Assembly (NCBI RefSeq): GCF_963678635.1 | Contig: NC_087063.1 | Location: 22,016,701 to 22,080,700 of the forward strand | Direction of reading: 5' to 3' | DNA from: Symsagittifera roscoffensis | Lineage: Eukaryota > Xenacoelomorpha > Acoela > Convolutidae | Length of the DNA stretch: 64,000 bases | In this document: piece after piece, positions 36,121-47,889 of the stretch | How the letters are laid out: every line of letters begins with the position of its first letter | How positions within the stretch are numbered: the first letter of the stretch is position 1 | Program-made: the position numbers and the translations under genes | Notes under the pieces: generated by a model | The model's input: the letters and a program-made list of their open reading frames with translations, nothing else | Told to the model about the DNA's origin: nothing | The model's database searches: none

Positions 36121-38052
36121 TTTTTCCATTAATTGAAAAAGAAAATTTAACTGATAAAATAATTTTATCAGGACCACAAACAAATGATTCAAAATACATA
36201 ATAAATCAAGTTTTTGACCTCCATGACCCACTTGACACAAATCCCCTATCAAAACTAGAAATTGACAATATTTTTCTCACTCCAACAGATAAAATTACAC
36301 TTGAACTCTTAAAACAATATCAAAATCTCGACCCAGTAATTAGGCAATTAAAATCATTGCACAAATACAAAACTAAGCCCGTAAAAGCAGATACCACAAT
36401 TTTAGGAAATAAAACACTCCTCCGATATTTCCGAAAATTTAATAACACAGCAATTAATGAAAATACAGATCTCCTAGAATATCAATTAAATGATTCTACA
36501 GTTCCCTGTCTTCCTTTAAGTATGATATTATTAGCTTTTAACATCTCATATACACAAAATACTAAAGGACACTTTACTACTAGAGAAAACATACTCAAAC
36601 TTTACACAAAATTTTTATTTCCCAAATGCACCAATTTGGGTAAAAGTATTATGCAATGGTTGTATAATATGTCAACTAAATAAACCTTATCCAAATCATA
36701 AACAAATAGCACAAAAACAAGATTTTAAAGGACAAAATTTATATTTTAACATCCGTATTTCATTCGATACAAAAGGACCAATTTCACCATCCTCTGAAGG
36801 AAACTCCTAGATTATGGTAGTTGTTGATGCATTTACACATTATGTAGCTATCAACCCAATACCACATTGTAATGCTTATTATGCTTACACGACACTTTAT
36901 GAACACTGGATAGCTAATTTCGGATTACCCGAAATCTTAGTTACAGACAACGGTACAGAATTCATAAATAATGAAATCATCACACTATGCCACTTATATA
37001 ACATCAAACATAAACCACGTACATCTCATGCACCTTGGACAAACGGTTTAGTCGAAGGTATGAAACGTTCACTACAAGAATATATCAGATGTATCATAAA
37101 TGGAAATGATACAAAAGATACAGAATGGTCAGCAGATGTAAAATTATTTCCCTTATCATACAATTCACAAACAACGACAACTTTAGGAATGTCACCATAT
37201 GAAATGGTTTTTAATCAAAAACCAAGAAAACCAATTATGTTCACAGCAAATGCTCACAAAAACGCACAAGGTCATTGCAAACCAAATAAAGATTCAATAT
37301 GCTAAAATCTACCATTACACACACATGATGAAGATCATTTTCATCACCCACAAATTCTGAAATTAGCCTCCGGCACACACAACGAATGGATTTTAAATAG
37401 AGATAAAAACACAATGAAATTTACCAAAAAGTAACAAAAAAATTGTTACAAAGGCAAAACATTAACGAACAAATTACTTCATGCTCTACACCAGCCACAG
37501 ATTTAAAAATTGAAAGATTTGTCTTAATACCTAACTTTAATACACAAAAAGGATTTTCTAAAAAAATTACAACCCCTTCGCAAAGGACCATACCAAATAA
37601 TTGCTAAACCCACTGACGTAACGTATAAACTCACCGATTCAAATCAAAAAGAAATTGTTCATCATCGGAACAATCTATTGCCTTACTACCCAAAAGAGTA
37701 CGCACTACGCGAATTAACTCAATTATATTCTTTCACAAGTTTAAAAATTATTCAAAATCATCCACATACGGAAGAAGAAATAGATGAACAACACACTATT
37801 CATCATGAAAAACAAAATACAAAACCAACTACAACTCAAAACAATACAAAAAAGCCAGATCAAAAAATAACTGAAAAAGAAAGAAAAAATAGGAAAATGA
37901 TAGAAAAAACTTTACCACAAAAACAAGTAGAGAAATCAGAACATAGGGAATCATCACGACTTAGAAATCAACCACGTAAAAACTACAAAACATTCATCCC
38001 ACAATCTAAAATATTGAAGAAAGTTGAATTTCAAAAACAACTTCAATTTTAA
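36121..38052 (+). pseudogene. Integrase of element C pol
   Basis: Pieces: 35748-36683, 36814-37305 and 37678-38052. The zinc-binding CNGCIIC and middle-Asp VTDNGTEF motifs, both mutated in B, are intact here, as is the Glu (GLVEG). A TAG at 36808-36810 and frameshifts near 36585 and 37400 break the frame. The last piece gives the natural C-terminus of Pol, with a basic tail (SRLRNQPRKNYKTF). Confidence 0.88.
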
Positions 38053-39604
38053 AATTAATAATACTTGCACCTCTGGATCATATTGAGCTTTCATTTTTCA
38101 AAATAACATGCTGACAAAACACGCAACAGTTCTAGTTCAGATTCAGCTAATGGGATTCATTCAATCCGTCACCTTCTATAACTATAACATAACCTATTAG
38201 ACTAAAGATATTAAACTCTAGGCATATCTATAACTATAACGTTACAACCTCCAGGTCAAAAATAAGCAAACCACTCAAACTTGACAACTAAAATAAATAC
38301 CACCATAATATCATAACCCTCCCTTATCTACATACAACCCCTTTGCAATTATTGACAATGTGCAAATGTATAAAAAAGGCAATAATCACATTCGCTTAAG
38401 CAACAATCCTTTTAATTATTTTCCTTGAAGAATACTACAATAAACATAAATTTTTTTACAAGAAAAAACCAATCAGAATACTTTCAAAAACTGCTAACCA
38501 ACAATCACAAAATCAGTTTTCACCGACATCATCCCACGAAAACCCGACAATACCTACAACTACCCAAAACCCCCAAACATCCACACGAATTTCTTTCCAA
38601 GATAACCCATACACTTTTGAAGAACCACACGCTCGCTTATCCGAACCATTAGAACCAGTTCAGCGACAGGCACCCCTAAGTGAACCAACATATAATTTAT
38701 ACCCAACATTACCACAAGAATTAAGTAGAATAAGAAACATTAGTCAAAATCAAAATACAGTTGAAATAAAACGACAAATTATGCATCCACGACGAAATAG
38801 AAATTTTCAAACCCCCCGAGTTCATTTTGATATACCCCAATCACCATCACCAATTACTCCAGAAAACCCAAATAGCACATTACCAGAAACTCCCACAGTC
38901 CTTTCACAACGTAGCGCCTCAAGTATACCCTCAGATTACTTAGGTTCAACACCAACATCTGAACAAATACGTGACAATCCCTTTAACCCCCCAATCTCAC
39001 AGCACGACTACCATATTGGACAACGCACTCATTTACACAAGGTGAACCAAACTTAATAAACGACACAATAGATATTTCTACGATTACCACAACATCATCA
39101 TCACTACCAGAAACATTATCACTACCATCAACACCATCAATAAGCCAGATTTCACCAACGCCTTTCCCTCTAAATTTTCCAAATAACCACGACGCTAGAT
39201 ATCGAGAACATTCATCAACAAATATCCCTTTAAGATTAGATTGGAATACATTCACAGCACCCCCACCATTATTTGGACAACATCAAGATAGTAACCGACT
39301 CCACAGTTGGGCACTCAATAAACTACAATATAGACAAGATATCCACGAAGATATTCGTAAACACAATATTCAAATACTTCAACAAAATAGTCTCCAATTG
39401 AAATTCGAAATCACGATCAAACTTAATAATAATGTTCAACATCCCTACCCATTAAATCCACCAAATATAACAGCTCAATCGCTACCACCACCATTTATAA
39501 CAACTGAAGTAATATATAAGTACGACAGATATACCAAAAACACAATTGGTTACATCACATTTTATAACCCATACTCAGGACTATCATACACATGTATATT
39601 CTAA
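38053..39604 (+). pseudogene. ORF3 of element C (broken; keeps its C-terminus)
   Basis: The first membrane segment is deleted, while the second can be seen near 38350-38460. A Ser/Thr/Pro-rich stretch follows (38425-39056 in two frames). From 38999 the frame containing LPYWTTH stays open to the TAA at 39602-39604 and includes a more structured, Gln/Asn/Leu-rich part (39290-39420) and a Tyr-rich end. The env ATG at 39592 overlaps this stop by 13 nt, which suggests a genuine gene border and perhaps translational coupling. No family is recognised. Confidence 0.5.
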
Positions 39605-42055
39605 AAATATTTACTTTTCAACAAATATTTTTTCTAATATTTTCCGATCAGAACACAAATCCTTCTCCTCGCACAGGACCCCAGGACTTATTAGTAACAC
39701 ACTACGATTGTGAAAAAAACGAACAAAAAATACTACACAAACATGCAATAAATCAAGTATCACAATGCGAAACAGAATCACATGCTATAGATACTACAAA
39801 TGTAATAGCGACACTGTATTCAAAAGCCCGAGCAACAACAGTCGCAGGATATAAATTTACAGCAACATTTTCCGAAAAGAAAGTACATTGTTCACAAGTT
39901 TCAAACGGAAATAAAAACCGACTTGATTACGAATCATTCTACCAAAGTAATAAAGAACGACTTCTACATCTAAATCCCGATGATTGTAAAAACGAACTAC
40001 TCAGAATAAACATCACAAGAAATAAAAACACGGACAGAAAAATAGTATATTTTCAAGTCTTTGCCGATTCTGTACATCAAGCAGAACTTGAAAGATATCA
40101 AGAACATATAAAACTAGATGAAAAATACCCATACAACGGCGCACACGGAATATTAACTTATGACATACACGATAAACACTGGATACCACACATTGGAATA
40201 AAAAATCCCTCAAACTGCAAAGCAGACACAAAAAAATAAAGGATATCAAGAAATAATGTTTTTCGATTGGAAAATACAACTCGAAAAAGTACATCTCACA
40301 CGAGATTTATCCGACAACACAATGATCTATCAAGGAATTAGATTACCTTGCAAAAACGATCAAGGTTATTGTGATCCTACACCACGGACACAAGCAACAA
40401 TTGTTTGGTTTCACGAAGATACATGCAAAACATTTCAAGTAGCGAAAATACACGCTCGAATGATAAAATTTCACGAAAAATATTTTATAGAATCAATCCC
40501 ATACGAACAAGTCAATCCATCCTGAAAACAAAGTACTGATTTTAGAAATGTCCATAATATTTAATATCCATTTAAGAAAATAAATTAACACGTTTCCAAA
40601 TATATCAAGAAACAGAAATTGCATGCAAATACAGAAACCCACTTTACAAAACACAATATTCTGAAATACTAGTTGAATACGAAAAAGGTTTCGACATGAC
40701 CACTGGAAAAATAAAATTTGACCCTTATGCCACAGGTCACCCTCTAAACGAAGGAACATCGTATATACCAGTTATATTTCAAAAAAGCACAGGTCAACCT
40801 GGTGGAAAACTAAAGCCACATGACAGTAGAAGTACACGTTTACAAGAACTATCACTAATGAATAACACTTATTTTGGTAATATCCACTATGATATTCACT
40901 TAGATATGATGTTAGACTACACAATTAGTCGAATTTTTCAAGAAATGTCACTCTCCGAATTAGAAACACTTCACCAACTATGCGAATTAGAACGGACACA
41001 AATCCTACAATCACTCGCACTAGCAGTAATAAAAATACCCTACGCAGGATACTTATTGTCAGGAAATAGATCAAATTTTCTTGACTACCAAGGAAATATT
41101 TTATGGTTTTATACTTGTACCAAAAAAGTATCACCACTATACGTTTTTGAAGATAAACGCTGCTATAAAAGAATCCTTTTATTCTATAAAAATAAAGTAC
41201 ATTTTGTTGACACACTTTCAAGACGAACACATTTTTGGGATACCGCAGTCCCATGTGGATCAGAAAATAGCCACAATGTAGTACAATTGAATCCTGATGA
41301 AGATAAATAATATCTCCTTACTCCATACCCTACGTTAATGCAATCACTCAAAAAATTTTCACCCGAAAGCATCAGAGCTATTGCTCGTAATCCAAATATT
41401 GATTTACAATCAATTGGAATATATTCTAAATCAGATATCCAACACCACATTAGAACACAACAATTTCAAGAATTAGTAACACAAATGGACACTATACAAA
41501 GACAATCAATTGATCAAAATTTATGAAAACTTGCCGATACCGCAGATATTTTTGCAGATATTTATACACAAGATTATAGCGGATATTTTTAAAACATTAA
41601 AGATTATATATATCTAAACGGTGAAAAATACAGACCACAAGATATTTCACAAATAAATATTTTTAGCTTTGTTACCTTAAAAAATGAAATTCTAGATTTT
41701 CTAGGATGGCCCTATTACATCTTAGAAAAATTAACTATCCTATACGCAACTTTTAACTTTATAGGATTTCTTTTTTCCTTTTTAAAAGGAATCTATAACA
41801 CGTGCGCTATACACACACAAGTAAATAGACGAGCAAGTGTAGCACGCATACTGTATATTTGCAGGATTTTTCGGAATTTTTTCATCATCAATAAACAAGA
41901 TTCTTCTAGATGCACAAATAAAAGAATATAACACAAAAATAGCGACAAGACAGAAGACGTACGAGGAAGAACATAATAATATAGAAGTAACAGCTGCCGC
42001 ACCACAGTTGCCACCCATACCACATAACCATCCATTATCCTTAGTCTCACAATAG
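39592..42055 (+). pseudogene. Envelope glycoprotein (chuvirus/gB-like) of element C
   Basis: The first frame (39592-40239) starts with a hydrophobic signal-peptide-like stretch (residues about 1-17) and a Cys-containing ectodomain; N-glycosylation motifs are visible (NIT). Further pieces are 40256-40525, 40696-41310 and 41338-41526. The stop at 40237-40239 follows a run of A that is one base longer than in B. Other breaks are near 40524, 41310, 41526 and 41590. The membrane segment lies around 41735-41800 and the cytoplasmic tail ends at TAG 42053-42055 because of a deletion into ORF4. Resemblance to chuvirus-type glycoproteins is from Cys, Trp and Pro spacing and several short stretches, judged by eye. 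Confidence 0.65.
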
Positions 42056-43364
42056 AATCCTCAAACCCAACTACTCCTACACCCTCCTCAGCTTACACTG
42101 CATCATTAGCACAATCATCCACATCCACCGAAACATCTAATAGCACTAACCGAGCTTATCGCACTTTTAGAAGAAAATTCTCGAACCATCCATTCCCGAC
42201 CAAACCAGGAACAGCCTGCGAATATATTTATCACCCACAACTCACCGACAAGAAAGATTTTCTAGCAATCACCTTACCCTCATTTCCACAATATACATTA
42301 AATACACCTAACGACACTAATGACACACGTAGTTTTGTAGATGAACATGTTTTAATGCCCACACTTCATTGGACAGCATATTATCATTTTACTAAACCCT
42401 TTGCCTGCCACTATCTAGTACTCATGACGACATAGAAAAGAATAAAAATATGTTATATAGACTCACCGCAACACTAACACCTAGACAATTTACTTATGTA
42501 GGATATAAAAAATTACTAAAAACATTCATTGCACCCCGAGCTAACGAATTTACAATAGAATATTACGACCATAATATCATCCGAACTAATCAAGACCAAT
42601 TTTTAGATGAAGGTCGCTTCGCTAACCCACAACTAACAGAAAAATTTTTTCATCAAAACGTCATATGTATTAACACTTAATGTTTTTGATAGAAAATATG
42701 ATCACATCATTTCTGAAGCACTAAATGATATTCAAGCTTACGAAAGTTTCAAAGACAAATTTCAGTTATTTTCACTAACCTTTCACTTCCTTGCACCACA
42801 TGAACGCGCTTTGCACTGTTCACACGACATTATGTTACGCACTAAACAGACTCACACATATACATACTATCGCTTCAAACAAAATCATTTGATTTGCATA
42901 CTCCATCAAGACAACCACACCATCGTTTTCAGTTTCTTAACTCGAAATAAACATCACCATTTTTCCTTAGTTTCACTTATTGCATCAAGGATACTAACCT
43001 CCACGGCATCCTCCGCAATTATGACCCAATAACACAAATGTATATATTTTGTCCCATCACGAAGACCTTTAACGCCGAAGAATCCAGACCCTTCCTTATC
43101 CCGCATGAATTTATCCAGCGTATAGAAATTACAATATGAGAAATCATTCACAATACTAAATATAATCACAAAATATATAACCTCATTCAAAACACACCTT
43201 ACGATCTTGCAGTAGGCACCGAAGAACTAAAAACCATTAAAGCACTTCAATTGCTTTGGCCACTGCTCCAAACTAAAAACATCATACGCATACTAGCCAA
43301 ATTACTAACAACATCAGATATGATTCGCGACATCTTCCCCCACGGCTTTTTCCCAGACGATTAA
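42056..43364 (+). pseudogene. ORF4 of element C (truncated and frameshifted)
   Basis: Aligns with B's ORF4 from about residue 165 to the end. The start codon and disordered N-terminus are lost by a deletion of about 680 bp whose junction shares CACAATAGAATCC with B's 19500 region. Frameshifts occur near 42400, 42650, 42880 and 43130. The C-terminal sequence remains readable and ends FFPDD like A and B. Confidence 0.8.
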
Positions 43365-44184
43365 CAGGTAAGTATAATTTGAAAAACTCTTCACAATAAA
43401 TTTAACTTAGTACTAACTATTCTTTATTCATGTCTCATTTACATTTCTAGTCTTCATACCACGATCATCTGCAAAAACAGAAAAGAAAATAAAAATACAA
43501 ACTTGTTAAAATTCTCCTAAAATTCATTAATATCTTGCACAAAATAATATAATAAAATTCATACCAAATGTAGTAAATAAATTTATAAAGTAATTTCCCA
43601 TGAAGCAGTAAAATTAAATACGATGAAAACTTATAACTTTAATATTTCCCCCAAAAACGCAGTAAAATTGAAATTCTATGTAATAAATTGATAATATGAA
43701 AATGCAGTACTAACCTTTTGATATTTTCATTCAATCGCACAGGAATTCTATCCAAACTCGCACAGCTCGCACACGAAGAATTGTTTAAATAATGATTTTA
43801 AGTTTCAAGTTTTCACACTCAACAACTCTAATACACGAAAATCATAAAACACTCTAACAAATCATAAAATCACAGCATGACTAAGAAAAGAAAACCAACG
43901 GTACCCAAGAAAACCAACGAGGTTGAACACAAAACAAGTTCTCTACATAATACAGAAAAACCCGTCATAGCAAATCATTTTGAAATCAGATTGATTTCAT
44001 TGGGAATCACAGTCAATGTCACAAGACGACGCACCGATTGTATGTCCTTAACTCCAGCGTCCTGGAACTTCTTCAACAAGAGGAACCGGACAAGAATATG
44101 ATGTTCGCCAAATACCAATGTTCATCATCCATCCTTTGAATTGCAGAAAGATAATTCTAAAAAACTCTGTAAAACCCGGATGGG
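43365..44184 (+). other. 3' noncoding region of element C
   Basis: Aligns with both ends of B's 3' noncoding region but lacks about 740 bp from its middle; the junction is near 43915, at a repeated AAAACCAACG. It ends AAACCCGGATGGG before the LTR. Confidence 0.65.
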
Positions 44185-44594
44185 TGGAACCTGATCTAAA
44201 CTACATTTTATGATTGGATAAATTGGATATTTTACCACTGTAAAGTATTTAATATTAACCAATCAAAATCCATCTAACTAACTACCCACTTATTTGTAAG
44301 TGCTGAAATTACTTGTAATTTCAGCACCAGAGAGATTTGAATTTAACTTAGAAATTAGTTGCCTCTCCAAGAGAACTTCAGCTGCCGCAATAAGCCAGTA
44401 TACTCTAGATCTATTGAGCCTAGCAGAGACCAGTTAAACACCCTGAAACTAGAAAGTATAAGAGTAAGATTAGGTTCGGTATTAGACTAAGAAGTTGCAC
44501 GAATCTATCCGGCCGAAAATAAAATTGCGTGACGAGTAGACGGTGTACCCTATCCGAAATTACTCTATGAGTTAACCACATCGGCTCTAACTCA
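44185..44594 (+). repeat. 3' LTR of element C
   Basis: A 410-bp LTR with TG...CA ends, the palindrome at 44300-44327 and a terminal CGGCTCTAACTCA, shared with the truncated 5' LTR. It is followed by AAGT. Confidence 0.93.
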
Positions 44595-46100
44595 AAGTCT
44601 TTAAAAATTTCAACTCAAGAATGAATACATCAAAGAACCAATCGAGTTTATTCATGAGGCTTTCCAGGTTGAGGTCCTCGAATCATTATTCAATCAAGTC
44701 GCCAAAGTGTGTCTATTTTTGACTTTCGAATGAAATGATTGACGTTTTTGACCGTAAGGGTTAATAAATAGTTTTATTTGTTTGGCAATCACATAATATG
44801 AAGAAACCAAAAATAAAAACATAAACCAAAAAACACATTTTTGCCCAAAAATTTCTGGGATTGATCAAACCATAAGACTAGTATCACCGAGATGGCAAAT
44901 CATTGTAACGACATCATCTTTGTACTAAAAAAAATTATTAAATTTTGTAAAGATTCTTTTTTATGCTTTCAACAAAAAAGTATAAGTAACTAAGTATGAA
45001 ACAAGAAGTATGTAATAAAAAAAAGATATTTGCGTCTAAATTTTCTTTAAAAAATGTTTTGCCGTGGGAGAACTTTGATCTCGAACATTTAAAAGAGTCG
45101 ACAATAACATAAAACGTTTTAACCAAAAACTGAAGTTAATTTCAAGTTTTTTGGGTAATTTTATACTTGGTTTGATCTTGACAAAAGCAGAATCTCCGAA
45201 ATAGCAAATCATTGCAACGATCTTTTTGATAAATCATCTTTGTATTTCAACGTATATAGTTTCAAAAAATATATAACAGAAAGATAGATATTTGCGTGTA
45301 ACTTTCCTATAACTTTTTATACCGTGGGAAAACTTACATCTATTTTTAGGTCTGCCACATTGATTTTTTTGAGATCTCCCAAATCACTATTCCAAAAAAC
45401 ATTCCAAAAACCGATTTAGCCACTTTTTGCAAAATTGGATTAACATTTTGGCAGAAGTACATGATTTAGTGGAAAATTCTAGCCCAGTTATCAGATAAAT
45501 CATTTTGTTACTGTTGAAGATATTTGACTCTGTTCAACCCAAAGTTCGACATAATGCATTTATTTTTCGACTATGTTTGACACATGATTAGACCCATGAT
45601 TAGGCCTTGTCTGACTCATGGCTCGACTTGGGTTCAACCTAAGTTTTCGTTTGACCGTCCAAGGCGGGGTGAATCCAAAATTGGGCCGGACATTTTTCGA
45701 ATACTTTGGTCGACTCATGAGTCGAGGACCTGAAGTGCTTATTATACCGTTTTTTGACTCAGACTAATTCGACAATAATAAAGATTGGTTCAATTAATTT
45801 GACTACTGCGACTAATCTGAACACATAAAAACCCAATGCATACTGCAAAGTTAGCACAATGCAAAAAGCTGCAGCAGCAAAACTTTTGCGGAATCAACTT
45901 TTTTCAAATCAAACTTAATGTTTCGATGTTCATGATGCGAAACATGAAACCATAATTATACCTATGGCATTTTTTTTCAGGTGTAGGAAAACTGTAACAG
46001 TATCTCAATATATTTAATTGAACAATTTTGGTTGATTTCTGGTGTTTGTTGAATGATCATTTTCTCAGATGTCAAAATTGCACATCAATGAGTTTTTCAG
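44595..46100. other. Spacer and intron-like sequence left of the first serpin loop exon
   Basis: No gene is recognised. Two diverged copies of a roughly 200-bp unit lie at about 44870-45100 and 45180-45370 (both contain GCAAATCATTG, TCATCTTTGTA, GATATTTGCGT and CCGTGGGA). Positions 45530-45720 contain repeated GACTCATG-like words. The end is pyrimidine-rich and leads into the acceptor TTTTTCAG at 46093-46100. Confidence 0.5.
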
Positions 46101-46375
46101 TTTGGGTGGTTCGACCAATATTACATCTCACACGCCAAGCAGGGTTTGTTTTCATGACATAGATGAAAAAAGAACGGAAGCAGCAGCTCTCACCTACGTC
46201 AGTCTCAGGTTGAGCTATGCGTCGAAAATGGTGGTGGATCAACCGAAACCTCTGACGGTAATCCATGTGACTTCACGTAATATTTACTTCATATACCAGC
46301 CAACTACAGGGACTTTGCTAGTTGTTCGGGTAGTCAACAATCCTTGCAAATCATCTTCAATTCCCGAAAGTAAGG
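46101..46375 (+). CDS. Serpin reactive-centre-loop exon, diverged copy (runs into the gap)
   Basis: After the acceptor TTTTTCAG the phase-2 frame encodes a serpin C-terminal segment: loop hinge RTEAAALTY, then strands ending YFIYQPTTGTLLVV and NNPC. The phase is the same as for the exon at 56113. The hinge has Arg at the usual P15 Gly; by counting from P17, P1-P1' would be Ser-Tyr. No serpin body exon is visible upstream in the window, so this exon belongs either to a neighbouring paralog whose body lies elsewhere or to a rearranged gene. The stop codon must be inside the N run. The first ATG of the open frame (46069) is within the presumed intron. Confidence 0.65.
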
Positions 46376-46575
46376 NNNNNNNNNNNNNNNNNNNNNNNNN
46401 NNNNNNNNNNNNNNNNNNNNNNNNNNNNNNNNNNNNNNNNNNNNNNNNNNNNNNNNNNNNNNNNNNNNNNNNNNNNNNNNNNNNNNNNNNNNNNNNNNNN
46501 NNNNNNNNNNNNNNNNNNNNNNNNNNNNNNNNNNNNNNNNNNNNNNNNNNNNNNNNNNNNNNNNNNNNNNNNNNN
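46376..46575. other. Assembly gap of 200 N
   Basis: Exactly 200 N, a typical placeholder length, so the real size is probably unknown. A serpin exon lies directly left and transposable-element sequence directly right. Confidence 0.98.
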
Positions 46576-46660
46576 GTATTAAGGTAATGTTAGGGTAATT
46601 TAACCTTAATTTTTCACCTTAATTCATTTAGGGTAATTTTACCTTAACATTTTTGGAGTG
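46576..46660. repeat. Terminal part of a DNA-transposon-like repeat
   Basis: Short inverted words TTAAGGTAA / TTACCTTAA and TTAGGGTAA recur three times, and the stretch ends TTTTTGGAGTGTAGG. It looks like one end of an inverted-repeat element whose remainder is in the gap. Confidence 0.35.
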
Positions 46661-46788
46661 TAGGAAATATAAGAGTAAGATTAGGATCGTTGCAAGACTA
46701 AAAAGTTGCACGAATCTATCCGGCCGAAAACAAACGGTGTACCTTATCCGAAATTACTCTATGCGAAATCCACACCGGATTTAACTCA
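46661..46788 (+). repeat. LTR fragment of the A/B/C family (element D)
   Basis: About 128 bp matching the last third of the LTR: ATATAAGAGTAAGATTAGGATCG, AAGTTGCACGAATCTATCCGG and the ACTCA end, with several mismatches and a deletion. The following bases do not match the leader of B or C, so it is a 3' LTR or solo LTR remnant. Orientation is the same as A-C. Confidence 0.8.
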
Positions 46789-47638
46789 ATTGAGCTTCTA
46801 TTAATTACCACGTGATATCAGCTCATTCAAATTTTAAGCCATAAACTGTCTACCTAAGAAAAACCGAGACCAAAGCTTATTTCTAATTAGCTTAAAAAAT
46901 CGAAGTGTTCACCATCGAAAAACCATTTAGCTTGAAAGTAAATGCAGCTCAAATAAGAACCAACACATGAGAAAATAACAATGCTGCGTTTTTTTCTGCT
47001 CATTTATGAAGTTTTCATGACTTGCGTGCTTTTCAAATGTCCAAGTATGCTTTTCATTTTTGTTCATTTTATAATCAGAAGCTCGCAAACAATCTGCGTT
47101 TTGTACCATATGAACGTGATATTTCTTTATTACTATAGGCTGAATTTTATTAGTTTTACTTAAAGGTCCAGCGGAATTTTGGCACAGTAATTAAATTGTA
47201 GAACCATAAAGTTTTTCATATCTGTTCGAATGATTGAGCAAATGCATTTTCACAGAAAAACGTTTGAGCACAGTTTGGTTTTAAATCTTTGAGTTACTCT
47301 GCAATTATATATCAGTGGTTCTTGGTCAAAAATTGTTTAAATAGTCCTGTTTTATTGAGCCGACCACAAAGTGAGCTCGAACTCCATAACTAGGTGTATT
47401 TTTCCAAAAAACAGGCGAGCCGGTCATTATTTTATGCCCTTTCTCACCTCGATGGTTTTCTTTTTAATGTTTTTTCCATTATTTCTTCTTACTTTGAATG
47501 TTAGAAAAAGTATTTCGGTCAGAAAATTCTGAGCTACTAATTGCAAAACACCCAAATTTTTTATTTACAAACTAGTCAAATAACATTTTTTGAAGCACAG
47601 TTTTCTTTAAATTGGTTGCATATTGGTTGCCATTCAGT
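46789..47638. other. Spacer without recognisable gene
   Basis: About 850 bp; only short frames on both strands and no repeat that I could identify. Confidence 0.5.
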
Positions 47639-47889
47639 CAGGGGCGGATTTAGGATTTTCTCGGGAGGGGGGGAACGGATTGTCAATTTTTTTTTCAGGC
47701 TGACCAAAGTGATTTTCCGCGCTCTCACAAATCGTTTTAAAGACCCTCTTTCGACCGAATTCTCTGAGAAATTTTTAAAAAAGGATAAAAATTGGCGTTT
47801 TTTGGGAAAAATTGGCGTATAGGGTCTGTCAGCCAAAAAATGAGATCTTAAAATAATATAAAATCCGCCTTCTCCTAAATCCGCTGGTG
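47639..47889 (+). mobile_element. hAT-type MITE (251 bp)
   Basis: Starts CAGGGGCGGATTTAGGATTT and ends in CTAAATCCGCTGGTG, an inverted-repeat end with two mismatches. It is flanked by the exact 8-bp duplication CATTCAGT (47631-47638 and 47890-47897). CAGGGG termini and an 8-bp target duplication are typical of hAT elements. It carries no transposase, so it was mobilised in trans. Confidence 0.85.

Larger units (their letters stand above)
28112..44594 (+). mobile_element. Element C: second large copy of the family, defective
   Basis: About 16.5 kb with the same gene order as B. Its 5' LTR is represented by its last 210 bp (28112-28321) next to the duplicated block at 27072-28111, and its 3' LTR is complete (44185-44594). 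It keeps the env N-terminus and ORF3 C-terminus that B lacks, and lacks B's gag duplication. It has its own deletions in ORF1/gag, before ORF3, in ORF4 and in the 3' noncoding region. All major genes are broken. The 5' remnant and 3' LTR differ by about 5% by eye. Confidence 0.9.

Noticed and set aside
46069-46100. ATG at 46069 as start of a small gene
   Set aside because: It precedes a good acceptor (TTTTTCAG) whose phase matches the other serpin loop exons; the first codons show no serpin similarity.
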